DNA from: Azorinus chamasolen | Taxonomy: Eukaryota; Mollusca; Bivalvia; Cardiida; Solecurtidae | Assembly (NCBI GenBank): GCA_963576725.1 | Contig: OY755240.1 | Span: forward strand, 11,267,878-11,331,877 | Direction of reading: 5' to 3' | Length of the DNA: 64,000 nt | Shown here: in pieces, positions 33,605 to 45,015 of the stretch | How the letters are laid out: the number at the start of each line of letters is the position of its first letter | How positions within the stretch are numbered: the stretch's first letter is position 1 | The notes under the pieces: generated by a model | Told to the model about the DNA's origin: nothing | What the model saw: the letters and a program-made list of their open reading frames with translations, nothing else | Databases searched by the model: none | Position numbers and translations under genes: made by a program

Positions 33605-34724
33605 ACTTTATCATTAGCGTTTCAATGGAATTAAATCCGTCAGCGCTGTAGGGCCCATCCAATATCTAAGTCGCCGTCCTGCCTTAATTCCTAACTGACA
33701 CAGCTCTGATGGATCGCTTACCACTGCCCCCGTTTTGTGTCAACACATGCTTGTATCATAGTCACACAGTTTCCACTCGTTAACGCCTCTGTGACCGCTT
33801 AATAAACTCAAATTGGAGTTACTCAAGAACAACGCCCTTTGGTAAGTAATGGTTGTTAATTTTATAGCCGTGTTATTCTCAAACAATAAGCTCTTGTTCT
33901 GACATGGTGCTTGCTTGGTACACGATTTCTGGAAAAATGATATACTCTCTGTTATCATGACATACTTCACGGCCTAAGCTTGGAAATACACTTCGGTACA
34001 TGTCTGGCAAAACAACCCAAATGTTGTGCCGTCTGACGTACCACAGTCAGAAGAGGGTTTTCGCCAGTCTGAATCATTCTCGATCATTTCACAAGGCGCA
34101 TGCTAGCGAAGCTAAAACTTCCATTGTCATAAGACGACTTTCCGACTCGTTTTCAAACACCTACAACAACGAAGCCTAGACAATCTTGTGTTCAGAGTTT
34201 GGTGTCAGCCCGAGGATGGAATGGAGACAGATAAGTTTCCCTATCATAGACGGTCCTGTACAGTGCTGACAAACATATATACATGTATAATGAGTCCAAA
34301 TACAGGCAGACTAGACCAAAAGGTTTCAGGCGGGCAGTATTGCAAACTGTCTTCAAACGATGAAAGAGGTCCATAGTGTGCATCCAGCAGTTACCTGTCG
34401 TTGATGTCGTCTGTAGCACTTTTGTGCTGGGCAGTTCTAAGGAATCAACCCGTCTGATATGGAACGGTTGAACGTTTATTTCTTCACATACGTGTGAACT
34501 GTATTTTGGGTCCATGTACTGAACCGAACGTGTATTAAAGGAGGATTCAGCTGATTTGTGGCAGAATCATCAATTGACCTCCGGTCGGCAATTCAGCGCT
34601 ATCAGGACGTCTTGCAGTATGTAGAGTCTTGTGTAATTGCGTATTCGACGTATGCCTGTATATGGCTCTAAGCAACATGGTTATGACCATATCCTCCAAC
34701 CAGTCTGATTATAAACACATTGTT
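33605..34724. other. No recognised feature
   Basis: Sequence is not obviously shared with other parts of the window. Short frames of about 60-107 codons on both strands show no recognisable domain. Confidence 0.4.
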
Positions 34725-35097
34725 ACTCATGAACAGACTCAATAAAACCGAGTCTGAAATTTTCTCTTTTTGCATTTTTACTTTTGCTTTTGAGGGATCA
34801 CCCATTTTCAGAATATTTGTACTTCACAACAGCAGATGTCAAGTGCTTGTGTGGCGGCCGTAAAAAGTCGCCCCGTACTTCATTCTCAGTGTTGTTATGT
34901 TTTCTGGTCCTTCAGGATCATAAGTTTTGATGTTATTTGTTTTGAAAATTGAATACTGCTTAAGCCGGTGCTAGGGGGCGTGAGTAGTGTTGCAGTTTTA
35001 AGTATTACTCATGAACAGACTCAATAAAATCGAGTCTGCAATTTTCTCTTTTTGCATTTCTACTTTTGTTTTCGAGGGATCACCCATTTTCAGAATA
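34725..35097 (+). repeat. CAGACTC-hairpin repeat, tandem array
   Basis: Two hairpins (at about 34734 and 35016), each with CAGACTC, AATAAAA(C/T)C and GAGTCTG. Between them are the full internal motifs 'gtgtggcggccgtaaaaagt', 'cgtacttcattctcagtgtt' and 'tactgcttaagccggtgcta'. Sequence from 35098 to 36030 has no recognised feature. Confidence 0.85.
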
Positions 35098-36033
35098 CAT
35101 AAATATTAACAACTTTCCCATATATAAAAATTACACCAAAAGAACCACATATGTCCTCCCAAATACGGAGACGCGGGCATCAACAGCGATAAGGGATATG
35201 CATTCTCGTGAGGATCAAAAGCTATTAGTAGTAGGCAACTTAGAAGTCGGCCTACTGACTTACGATTCGATAGAAACTTGCAAATCGCTACAACGAGCAG
35301 TCATCTTACGCAAAGAACTAGCACCATAGTATGTTTCGCAAGCCAGTCACTCAGCTGTATATACAAGTAGCTTAAAACATTGCCAATGACTATTGTGCGG
35401 TTGGAACCAATGGATCTCAAATATTATTTACCCATTTCCTTCCTCAACAGATAGCGTAGGGGTTGTGGCAGGAGCAGTGATACCGCCTCAATGATGTGTG
35501 CAATAGCAAAGGTGCTTATTATCCTCCAAATAACGGTCAGAATATGACCCCAGACAGCTCTTCAGACAGAAGTTATGGCACTGTAGTTGCGCTATTGATG
35601 GCGAGTCTTGATAAGTCCTGTATCTGAATAATTTGTGTTTCATTGCTTGATACTATTGATGGTCTTACTAGAAAGGCCAGTTGCGAGTGACATTTCATGA
35701 AACCCCAGCGCTCTAGTAATACCAACACCTTAATTTCTCAGGGTCACGGAATACATCATATTACGATGTTTTCATTTTTATGGTTAGTGCTGGTTTCATT
35801 TACCCATTTGGCAAACTTGGTAGAAGACTGCATGCAAAGATTAAGATAGTCCATTACATTTTAGACTAACCCCTTGTGATAAAGATCCTCATTATATGGA
35901 AAACCAAATACAGTGCTCCATCCCTACAACGACCCACTCAATAACGATTCCCTCCTTACAACAACGCATGTCACTGTTTCCGAAACAACAAGGCTCCAGA
36001 AACAACTTTTTCCATCGTAATTTCTTTATGCAT

Positions 36034-36118
36034 CCATCAAACCCTTTGTTGTGACCACTCTTTAGAATCGTCACTTTGTGATGATTCTAAAGAGTGGTCA
36101 CAACATAGGGTTTGATGG
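36034..36118. repeat. Long near-perfect hairpin (36-bp arms)
   Basis: Arms 36034-36069 and 36083-36118 are reverse complements with one mismatch. The 13-base spacer itself continues pairing (gtcac / gtgat). No TIR with target duplication was identified, so it may be a local inverted duplication or the core of a small fold-back element. Confidence 0.85.
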
Positions 36119-36294
36119 AGGCTTAACGGGTTTAGTTCTCGAAAAACACCTTATTTGGGGATCTGCAAACAATCGGATACACGTGTCCCCTTGATAGATA
36201 CCCACATCAGTAAGAATATGGAACTTCGGGACATGTAAAACATTATTAATAACAACGTATTTCGAAAGAGGATGGAGAAAGCAGGTCATGTTAG

Positions 36295-36880
36295 TAACAT
36301 AGTCCAGACCGTATAAATATATCAGTAAAGAGTGTAGATCGTATAAATCAGTACACGAGTGCGAATTGCATATACGAGAGTACCAGTATAAGATTTGGGT
36401 CGAAAAAGTCAGTGTAAGAATACAGAACGTATAAACAGCATAAGATTCCCTAACGATTATAACAACATAAGAATTCGGAACGTATATATAAGTCTAAAAG
36501 ATTCTTTACCGTAAATATCAGCATCAGAGTTCGGACCATATATATCACCGTAAGAATTCAGAATTTATATAAAAGTATGAAAGTCCAGCCCGTGTATATA
36601 CATTTAAGAATGTGGTACATATACACAGGTATAAGAGCAGTTATATACAAATATAAGATTCCTCGCCTGTATATACCAAAACACGCTCAGACGGAAGTTA
36701 CCATCATAGCAGTCTGGATTTTTTATATCAGTGTATGAAAAACCCGGAAGGCATATAACATTATCAAGGTATTGATGGTGTATGGATATTACAGTATATA
36801 AATCCGGAACGTTTTAACAGCATAAGGGTCCTGGACGTTTAGACGAGTGCAAGAGTCCAGTACGTATATTAAACGAGTCG
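36295..36880 (+). repeat. Highly decayed minisatellite, ~30-40 bp period
   Basis: Phrases of the type 'cgtatatatcagtataag' plus 'agtccggac' recur many times with drift: 'accgtataaatatatcagta', 'gtataaacagcataagattc', 'cggaacgtatatataagtct', 'cggaccatatatatcaccgt', 'cagcccgtgtatatacattt'. The period is irregular. A related patch lies near 31397-31460. Confidence 0.65.
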
Positions 36881-36916
36881 GATAACCCCCTGGTAAAAGT
36901 TTAGTCCCAAGGCTAT

Positions 36917-37033
36917 AACATTTCTGAGTCTGTCTGAGATCATTCTCAAGTATCAGATTAGTAAGATTCTTAGCAAGCTCAAAATCCGACCAGTCATATG
37001 CTTGAGAATGATCTCAGACTCAGGCAAAATGTT
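36917..37033. repeat. Inverted repeat, ~33-bp arms with 50-base spacer
   Basis: Arms 36917-36950 ('tgagatcattctcaag') and 37001-37033 ('cttgagaatgatctca') pair over about 33 bases with a few differences. This could be a small fold-back MITE, but its boundaries are not clear. Confidence 0.75.
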
Positions 37034-37396
37034 TTAGAACCTCGTGGCATGGGCATTCACCATTTCTTTAATAGCGCGTATTATTCGTGCATGCTAAATT
37101 GACATATTGACAAACTGCTGTACATCTCTTGATTAACATATAAGCACCAAACAACGTACTCATATTTCGTTCAGTTCATATATACAAACTTACACTGTCA
37201 TGTTTTCAGATACGCCGAGTCTTTGACTGGTTAACTTTGTCGCTGTTCCAAATTGTTGCACTGTTGGTATGTATGACTGTTTCCTTAAGTATTCAACGGA
37301 AAATTGAAAGGTTGCATCCTCGTTAAGTCTTTGTAAGAACCTGTAAGAGTAGTACTTATCGTGGACATATAAATACAGAAGAATTGTTAATAAAAG

Positions 37397-38305
37397 TACA
37401 AAAATGAGTCATGCATTAATCACCACATTACATAACAAACAGCCGCCCTAACAGCAACACAAGGAAACAGCAAATATACATAACTATAAAAACATAAAGA
37501 GACGCACAAAGACAAAACAAACATACAATAGGGGGAAGATGGAAGTACCGCCTTTGAACGGTCAGTGACAAAAGTCACGGGGGTTAAACCGGTTTTTAGG
37601 CGCCCAGCCTCACACTTATTCCATCCCCACCCTTCAAGACAAACAATGTAAATAAACGTATCCCCACTCAGACGAATCTACAACAACCACGATGGCAAAT
37701 ACAGTAATAAAGTGTATGTATAACGAAAACATTTAAGAGAACAAACTGTATCCACCTATCGCAAGTGTACTCAATGATTGAGCTGCAAACAGAGTAACTG
37801 TAGAAAAGTAATAAAGGGTACGACAAAAACGAACTAGTGCAGATATCCGACGTTCTCCTTCAATTTCTGGATTTAAGAGGTCGTCTTCATAGAGTGCTAA
37901 ACTTTTCTTGTCGGCGTACATGCAAAGAGGCCAGTGTGATTGCCAACTGTAAAAGGGTTGATAACCAAACATGCAGTATGTTGTAGTACTATAGGATCAT
38001 ATCCCTTTTTAATGATTGTTTTAACATATTTGATGAACAAAGTGAGAAAATGGGTATGTCCAATAATTTTACGAAGTTTGTAAATCACATCACCATAAAC
38101 TTCAGGATGTGAAATACCGTGTCGCAGAAGCGCCTTGATATTACGTTGGTACCTGCCAATAAGTGAGAGATTTCGATAGTAAAATTTAGAGAAAGTTTTT
38201 CTTAGTTTATGGTATCTATATCCTTGCTTAAGCAGCTTTTTATTTAAAATGAGATTTCGACTGTTAAAATCGTCAATAGATGAGCAAGCTCTAGCAAAAC
38301 GAATA
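37397..38305 (-). mobile_element. 5'-truncated Naiad, type B, tandem downstream unit
   Basis: Minus-strand unit from the type B tip at 37397 through the UTR and RT C-terminus to 'RFARACSSIDDFNSRN' near 38305, where it abuts the tip of the next unit (38306). In transcription direction this truncated copy follows a longer one, a head-to-tail PLE tandem. It has an open RT end segment but no upstream catalytic part. Confidence 0.85.
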
Positions 38306-39714
38306 AAAGTACAAAAATGAGTCATGCAGGAAACACCACATACAGAACAAACAGTCGCCCGAACAGCAACACAAGGAAACAGCAAATGTACATAACTATA
38401 AAAACAACAAGAGACGCACAAAGACAAAACAAACATGCAATAGGGGGAAGATGGAAGTACCGCCTTGGAACGGTCAGTGACAAAAGTCACTGGGGGGTTA
38501 AACCGGTTTATGGGCGCCCAACCTCACACTTATTCCATCCCCACCCTAAAAGACAAACAGTGTAAATAAACGTATCCCCTCTCCGACTAAACTACAGCAA
38601 CCACGATGGCAAATACAGTGGTAAAGTGCATGTATAACGAAAACATTTAAGTGAACAAACTGTATCCACCTATCGCTAGTGTACTCAATGATTGAGCTGC
38701 AAACAGAGTAACTGTAGAAAAGTAATAAGGGGTACGACAAAAACGAAATAGTACAGATATCCGACGTTCTCCTTCCATTTCTGGATTTAAGAGGTCGCCT
38801 TCATAGAGTACTAAACCTTTCTTGTCGGCGTACATGCAAAGAGGCCAGCGTGATTGCCAACTGTAAAAGGGTTGAGAACCGAACATGCAGTATGTTGTAG
38901 TACTACAGGATCATATCCCTTTTTAATGAATTTTTTAACATATTTGATGAACAAAGTGAGAAAATGGGTATGTCCAATAATTTTACGAAGTTTGTAAATC
39001 ACATCACTATAAAATTCCGGATGTGAAATACCGTGTCGCAGAAGCGCCTTGAGATTACATTGGTACTTGCCAATAAGCGAGAGATTTCGATAGTAAAATT
39101 TAGAGAAAGTTTTTCTTAGTATATGGTATCTATATCATTGCTTAAGCAGTTTCTCAGTTAAAATGAGATTTCGACTGTTGAGATATATAAACCTCATACG
39201 ATTGGGCACGGGGAACACCTCCGTCAAGATGAGGGTAATTTACAATAGAAAAAATAAAATCATCTCTTTTGTCGTATATTCTAGAATAAATCATTCCATT
39301 ATCAATTTTAAGGTCTAGATCAAGAAACGCTGCATAATTGTCGGAAGGGTTATCTTTCTTCAATTTGAGTTCTTTAGGATAAATTGTAGGAATGAGAGCA
39401 TCAAAGAGAGGGTTATCTAAGTTAAAAGTATCATCCAAATATCGAGAACTTTCATTGAAGGCTTTAATAACATCTTCTTGCGATTGTGGATTCAAACGAA
39501 ACATGAAATCTCTCTCATAGCAGTACAAAAACAAATCTGCGACTAGTGGTGCACAATTCGTACTCATATGAATACCAATTACCTGACGGTATATAGCATT
39601 ACCATAACGTACAATTATATTATCAAAAAGAAAGGTTAGTGATTCGCAAACTTCTGAGCAAGTCCAATTTGTGTAATATTTCATTTACTCATCAGTAAAG
39701 AAAGCTTTTTCGGC
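38306..39714 (-). mobile_element. Older Naiad, type B, 3' half (target of the young Naiad)
   Basis: Type B tip and UTR (38306-38815), RT C-terminus (38815-39170) and RT core (39154-39684). At 39714 it is cut by the young Naiad and continues at 45608 ('tacatgccaggaatgatgtt'); related copies at 7.7 and 14.38 kb show the undivided order. The right half extends, with another insertion, to 48133. Confidence 0.85.
39154..39684 (-). pseudogene. Naiad reverse transcriptase core fragment
   Basis: About 176 codons: CESLTFLFDNIIVRYGNA, YRQVIGIHMSTNCAPLVADL, YCYERDFMFRLNPQSQ, YLDDTFNLDN, AAFLDLDLKIDNGM and IVNYPHLDGGVPRAQSY. The canonical GIPMGTN box is changed to GIHMSTN, so even this open stretch is unlikely to encode an active polymerase. 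It belongs to the older minus-strand element interrupted by the young Naiad at 39715. Confidence 0.85.
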
Positions 39715-39843
39715 AATGAACAGTATAACATTTCTTTACTGAGCTCTTATGATTTCTCTACACTCTATACTACTCTACCTCACCATCTTATAAAGGATAG
39801 ACTTATTAAATTAATAGAAAAAACCTTTGCCAGAGAAAACAAA

Positions 39844-40809
39844 ATGTTCATTGCTTGTAATGTTCAACGTTCATTCTTTTCGAATTCAGAAGTTGAACAT
39901 TACACAATGTGGACTTGCCTTGATGTTTGTAGATCTCTTACCTTTCTTTTAGATAATATATTTGTGCGTTATGGAGATACCATATATCGTCAAGTTGTTG
40001 GTATACCCATGGGTACAAATTGTGCCCCTCTTGTTGCAGATTTGTTTTTGTATTGCTACGAGAGGGATTTTATGCTTAGCTTAAAACCTGATACACAGAC
40101 CGATATTGTTAATGCTTTTAATAAAACTTCAAGGTATTTAGACGATATTTTGAATTTAGATAATCCTTATTTTGATACTATGGTTTCTTCAATCTACCCA
40201 AAAGAACTGTCTTTAAATAAAGCTAATCAATCTGACATTAATGCTTCATTTCTAGATTTGAATCTTTCAATTACAAATGATAAAGTTTCGTCCAAAGTAT
40301 ACGATAAAAGAGAAGATTTTAATTTTAAAATTGTTAATTATCCTTTTCTAGATGGGGATGTGCCACGTTCTACATCTTATGGTGTTTATATTTCTCAACT
40401 TATTAGGTTTGCCCGAGCCTGTTCTTTGCTTGAAGATTTTAACAGACGTAATTTAGTTATAACTGATAAACTTCTTAAGCAAGGTTACAGATATCACAAA
40501 CTTCGGAAAACCTTTTCTAAATTTTATTATCGAAATTTACCTCTCATTAGTAAATATAATTGCAATCTACGGACGTTACTGCGACAAGGCATTTCTCAAC
40601 CAGAATTTTATGGGGATGTTATCTACAAACTTAGGAAAATTCGGGGTCATATCCATTTTCATGATTTGTTTATAAAACGCATTAAAAATTTTAAAAAGAA
40701 AGGTTATGATCCTATTATATTGCAACACACTGCATGTTTGGTTATCGACCCTTTTACAGTCGGTAGCTACGCTTCCCTCTTTGCTTGCGCGATGACAGGC
40801 CGAGGGTAG
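39844..40809 (+). pseudogene. Truncated Naiad RT (C-terminal two thirds), in the upstream unit
   Basis: The 321-codon frame is identical to the last 321 residues of the full-length product. It has GIPMGTNCAPLVADLFLYC, the catalytic YLDDILNLDN and the C-terminal thumb-like region. It lacks the first catalytic aspartate motif in frame after its ATG (that motif, DFSTLYTTLP, lies just upstream in the open frame at 39751-39780). There is no endonuclease or linker, so this is a structural by-product of the tandem insertion and not an independent gene. Confidence 0.9.
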
Positions 40810-41401
40810 TACTCTATGATGGTATACTCTTAAACTTGGATACAGGATGAGCTTACCAGACTCATGTATTATTTTTTCCCTGTCGTGCCCTTAACGGCTT
40901 ACCTGCAGGTGCTCTGACTTCAGCAAAGTCATTGAGTACATATTTGACGGATTGTCACAGTTATTATGCTATGTTTTACATGTTGTCCTGTGTTCACCGT
41001 CGTCTATGTTGTGGGTAAGTCCAGCGGGGATACCTTTATTTACAATATTTGTAAAGCTAGGGTGACTTTGAGAGAAGTGTGAGGTTAGGACGTCCGTAAA
41101 CCGGTTTAAACCCCCAGTTGTGTTTTTGCTGCTGACCGTGCCAAGGCGGTACTCTCTTTGTCACCCTTCCTTTTGTTTGCATTGCGTCTTTGTGCTTGTG
41201 GTTTGTTCATGTTGTGGAACGTTTGTCCCTGGTTCTTGTGTGTCTTTTGGTGTTTTCTGTGTTCATTTCGTGTGTGTGTGTGTGCGTGTGCGTTTGGGTG
41301 TGTGGTTGTGTGTGTGTGTGTGTCATGCTGTCTATCGGTGTTTTGGTAGTGGTTGCGTCTTGCATGTGGCTTTGCCTGCTTGACTTTACTACTTTTCCAT
41401 T
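40810..41401 (+). other. Naiad type A 3' UTR, first copy
   Basis: About 590 bases without coding sequence. It holds the conserved block 'ccggtttaaacccccag', 'gaccgtgccaaggcggtact', a TG-rich microsatellite (41270-41322) and the terminus 'gactttactacttttccat'. This UTR is the piece most often found alone elsewhere in the window. Confidence 0.85.
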
Positions 41402-41823
41402 TATAAGCACAATAGTGTTGTGTGTGCAGTGTGGCGGCGGTGAAACGTCTCCCCGTACATCCAATCAATATTGTTTTCTTCCTCTTGCAGGAATTGCTCT
41501 ACATTCAATGTGTTTCCTCATACCTTTACACCGTACTTTGCACTTCATGGTGGCTTCCGTACTCACCGACATATTGTGTGACTATTTTAATTTCCCTTTT
41601 AAGATTTGTGCCGTTTGCGTTTTCTCTAGTGCGACTTTACCTTATTTGTGTTTCTTCTTACTTTTTACCCATTCAATGTTTCACTATTCAATGTTTCATT
41701 CATATTCTTAGTCTTCTTTATTTTTGTCATAACCTCTGGTATGTTTTCTATTATTTTACACCACTTTTCGTTACATACGTATGTCGCTTTTTACAGAAGG
41801 GTGCTACAATTACTACACAAAAT
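41402..41823 (+). other. Naiad 5' leader
   Basis: The stretch between the upstream unit and the likely start codon is open in the coding frame from 41422. The hypothetical peptide is rich in hydrophobic and aromatic residues without PLE similarity, so I treat it as 5' UTR. Translation could in principle begin upstream of 41824. Confidence 0.55.
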
Positions 41824-44800
41824 ATGAATAGTCTCCCTAAACTCAAAATTAATAACTTAAACTTACACTCTGTGTCTTCCGTTCAGATTCCTCATAACCT
41901 GGCTAATTTCCAATCACTACAGCCGTCAGTTTGTATTAAACCTCTAAAATTGTCTTCTGCTTCATCTTTTCATGTTCCCTCTTCGGCTATTAGTAACATT
42001 TTTCATAATGGACCTAAAATCGTTTTGTCTCCTTTAAAGCAATCTATCATTCGTTATAGTAAAGTCCATCTAAATTCACATTATTTGAACAAAAGACATA
42101 GGGTGTATCCAATAATTACTAAGTGCAATAGTAAGAGGTGTATGTGTTGCAATTTCATTTCTACTAGATCAACAATTAAATCTCTTGTTAATGGTAGAGT
42201 GTTTAGTGTGAAGATTAATTCTGATTTAGACTGAAACTCATCTAATATTATATATGTTCTTACATGAAATGCGCCACGTTGTGGCATTCAATATGTAGGT
42301 CAGACAGGACGTTCTTTAAAAACTAGGTTTCGTGAACACAATTACCATTGCCGGATCAAAAAAGTACGCAATTTTCTTTACCAGCATTTTCGTCATACAG
42401 GACATTCTTTCAAATATGTTTCGGTTCAACCAGTAGAACAAATTTATTATGATTCTAAAACTACTGGTAGTTTAAAATCTAAAGCTCGTTTCATCACAGA
42501 GCTAGACTGGATAAAGAAATTACAAACACCTTTTCCTTTAGGCCTTAATGATAACATTTTCCAAAGCGGCAATATTTCTAAAGATCCAAGTATCGACATT
42601 TTCTCTATATTTTCTATTCGAAAACGTAAAAGTAGATCACATGGCAGACGTAGAAATGGTAATATTAAGCGTAAATTACGTCGTAATATGTCTATTCATG
42701 ATTTACATACTATTCTAAAACAAACTGGTAAACATTCTATGTTATCTTGTTTATCGTCTTTACCCTTTTCCTGTCTTAAGTCAATAGACGAAGAGGCTGA
42801 TAAAATCTATATGCGTACAGATCCGTTAATTAATACTGCCTCACTTATACAAAGTTACACACAGCATGTTCTTCGTCCACGTATTGATAAAGAATCTGAA
42901 CATAAAAGACATTTTCTGAAACTTCAGTTCCTAAATAAAGGTATCGATTTTATTGATATTCAAAGTATATTTCGTGATAAGAATGTAATCGATGCTATTC
43001 CCAAATATTTCATCAACTCTGAATCACCTATCATCTGTTATAAATATAATAAACCTATTAGAAATGTTATTTTGAACTACAATAAAATTGTCTCTGACTT
43101 AAATATTGATGTTAATACCCCTATTTCTTGAGATTGTAGCATTTCTAGCTTTTGCTATAAACCAGTTGGTCATGTCATTACTGGTAATTTTGATATCATT
43201 AAGGATAAACGTCTCAGGACCCTCCTAACTAAAGGACCTAAATATAGATTACCTTCCCTTATTGATTTTGACGCTTGTCGAACTCATATTGCGGAAGCTA
43301 TTCAAGAATTCTGCATCAAATGGTGTCGACGAGAACATGCTGATGTTAATGCCCTTTCGGATTGGAAGAAATGTATTTTCGATATTATTGATACACGAAT
43401 AACTTTTTACAAATCAAATAACCATCTTTTACCACCTCGACCTAGAGTTACATTTCGCTACTTGAAGAAAAACATTTCTAATTTTCATTCAGATTATGTT
43501 CTTGTTCCTGCTGACAAGGCATCAAACAATGTAATCATTATTTGAAGATTGTATTATGTTGATGTTTTAAAGAAGGAGCTAACTGATTCAAAAACTTATA
43601 TAACAGTTCAAACACCTGAAAAAGATATAGTCTCGGAACATGTAAAAATGTGCAATGATTTTAAGTCTGGTCCTAACATAAAACAACATAAACTTTCTAC
43701 TTTGTACTGGATTCCGAAACTACATAAAAACCCTTATAAGTCGCGTTTTATTGCCAACTCTAGCTGTTGTACCACTACTAAATTATCTATACTTTTGACG
43801 TCCTGTCTTACTACGATCAAAGAACATGTTAAACGCTACTGTGATAAAATATATGAAAATTCTGGTATTAATGTTTTTTGGTCCATAAAAAATTCAAATG
43901 ATGTTTTAACAAAACTTGAAAATGAACAGTATAACATTTCTTTACTGAGCTCTTATGATTTCTCTACACTCTATACTACTCTACCTCACCATCTTATAAA
44001 GGATAGACTTATTAAATTAATAGAAAAAACCTTTGCCAGAGAAAACAAAATGTTCATTGCTTGTAATGTTCAACGTTCATTCTTTTCGAATTCAGAAGTT
44101 GAACATTACACAATGTGGACTTGCCTTGATGTTTGTAGATCTCTTACCTTTCTTTTAGATAATATATTTGTGCGTTATGGAGATACCATATATCGTCAAG
44201 TTGTTGGTATACCCATGGGTACAAATTGTGCCCCTCTTGTTGCAGATTTGTTTTTGTATTGCTACGAGAGGGATTTTATGCTTAGCTTAAAACCTGATAC
44301 ACAGACCGATATTGTTAATGCTTTTAATAAAACTTCAAGGTATTTAGACGATATTTTGAATTTAGATAATCCTTATTTTGATACTATGGTTTCTTCAATC
44401 TACCCAAAAGAACTGTCTTTAAATAAAGCTAATCAATCTGACATTAATGCTTCATTTCTAGATTTGAATCTTTCAATTACAAATGATAAAGTTTCGTCCA
44501 AAGTATACGATAAAAGAGAAGATTTTAATTTTAAAATTGTTAATTATCCTTTTCTAGATGGGGATGTGCCACGTTCTACATCTTATGGTGTTTATATTTC
44601 TCAACTTATTAGGTTTGCCCGAGCCTGTTCTTTGCTTGAAGATTTTAACAGACGTAATTTAGTTATAACTGATAAACTTCTTAAGCAAGGTTACAGATAT
44701 CACAAACTTCGGAAAACCTTTTCTAAATTTTATTATCGAAATTTACCTCTCATTAGTAAATATAATTGCAATCTACGGACGTTACTGCGACAAGGCATTT

Positions 44801-45015
44801 CTCAACCAGAATTTTATGGGGATGTTATCTACAAACTTAGGAAAATTCGGGGTCATATCCATTTTCATGATTTGTTTATAAAACGCATTAAAAATTTTAA
44901 AAAGAAAGGTTATGATCCTATTATATTGCAACACACTGCATGTTTGGTTATCGACCCTTTTACAGTCGGTAGCTACGCTTCCCTCTTTGCTTGCGCGATG
45001 ACAGGCCGAGGGTAG
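41824..45015 (+). CDS. Naiad PLE polyprotein: GIY-YIG endonuclease + RT, with four in-frame UGA (probable selenocysteine)
   Basis: Self-mobilisation protein of a retroelement. From the ATG at 41824 the frame runs 1,063 codons to TAG at 45013-45015, with no TAA or TAG inside and four TGA at codons 137, 148, 436 and 574. Around codons 110-160 there is a Cys-rich stretch (KRCMCCNF) and the GIY-YIG core (NIIYVLT-U, then GIQYVGQTGRSLKTRF). A basic region follows (SIRKRKSRSHGRRRN, about 265-280). Near 436 is the linker with U-D-C in place of CxC, then YKPVGHVITGNF. RT motifs are DFSTLYTTLP (about 712), GIPMGTNCAP (795) and YLDD (840). Family knowledge: GIY-YIG nicks the target and the RT, related to telomerase, primes on it. 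The 41824 start was chosen as the first ATG close to recognisable sequence; an earlier start is possible. If UGA were read as stop, no piece would hold both enzymes. Confidence 0.9.
42232..42234 (+). other. In-frame TGA 1 (codon 137), probable Sec
   Basis: Context is D-L-D-U-N-S-S-N-I-I-Y. Related GIY-YIG PLE proteins, from memory, have a cysteine at this position just before the first strand of the domain. Confidence 0.75.
42265..42267 (+). other. In-frame TGA 2 (codon 148), probable Sec
   Basis: Context is I-I-Y-V-L-T-U-N-A-P-R-C-G. The usual residue after 'IYL(I/L)(T/S)' in this domain is cysteine, paired with the later C in 'CG'. Confidence 0.85.
43129..43131 (+). other. In-frame TGA 3 (codon 436), first position of the CxC motif
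   Basis: Context is N-T-P-I-S-U-D-C-S. The Naiad-defining CxC motif becomes UxC. The older copy has TGA at the same place (47501-47503). Confidence 0.88.
43543..43545 (+). other. In-frame TGA 4 (codon 574)
   Basis: Context is N-N-V-I-I-I-U-R-L-Y-Y-V. Relatives have a cysteine followed by a basic residue here, as I recall. TGA is also kept in copies at 47072-47074 and 15307-15309. Confidence 0.85.

Larger units (their letters stand above)
39715..41401 (+). repeat. Pseudo-LTR: 5'-truncated upstream unit of the young Naiad
   Basis: It starts in the middle of the RT coding region (frame open from 39715, stop at 40807-40809) and includes the whole 3' UTR. It is apparently base-for-base equal to 43921-45607. 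Because it precedes the complete unit, it could supply the promoter for that unit, as proposed for PLE pseudo-LTRs. Confidence 0.9.

Noticed and set aside
40810..41404. Open frames with Cys-Val-rich peptides in UTRs (also 4.3, 8.1, 20.5, 45.3, 48.2, 55.7 kb)
   Set aside because: They are translations of TG/CA microsatellite and the recurrent Naiad UTR; the same peptides appear wherever the UTR is present and in more than one frame.
41422..41823. Hydrophobic N-terminal extension of the Naiad protein
   Set aside because: Open in frame, but it has no similarity to PLE proteins and looks like a U-rich 5' leader; the start at 41824 was preferred.
42232..43545. Interpreting the four TGA as ordinary nonsense mutations of a dead element
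   Set aside because: No TAA, TAG or frameshift occurs in 1,064 codons, the tandem units appear identical (very young), and older copies keep TGA at the same codons.
42232..43545. Alternative genetic code (TGA = Trp)
   Set aside because: The protein uses TGG for conserved Trp (for example in DWIKKLQTPF), TGA sits at Cys sites, and the surrounding DNA looks like a metazoan nuclear genome.
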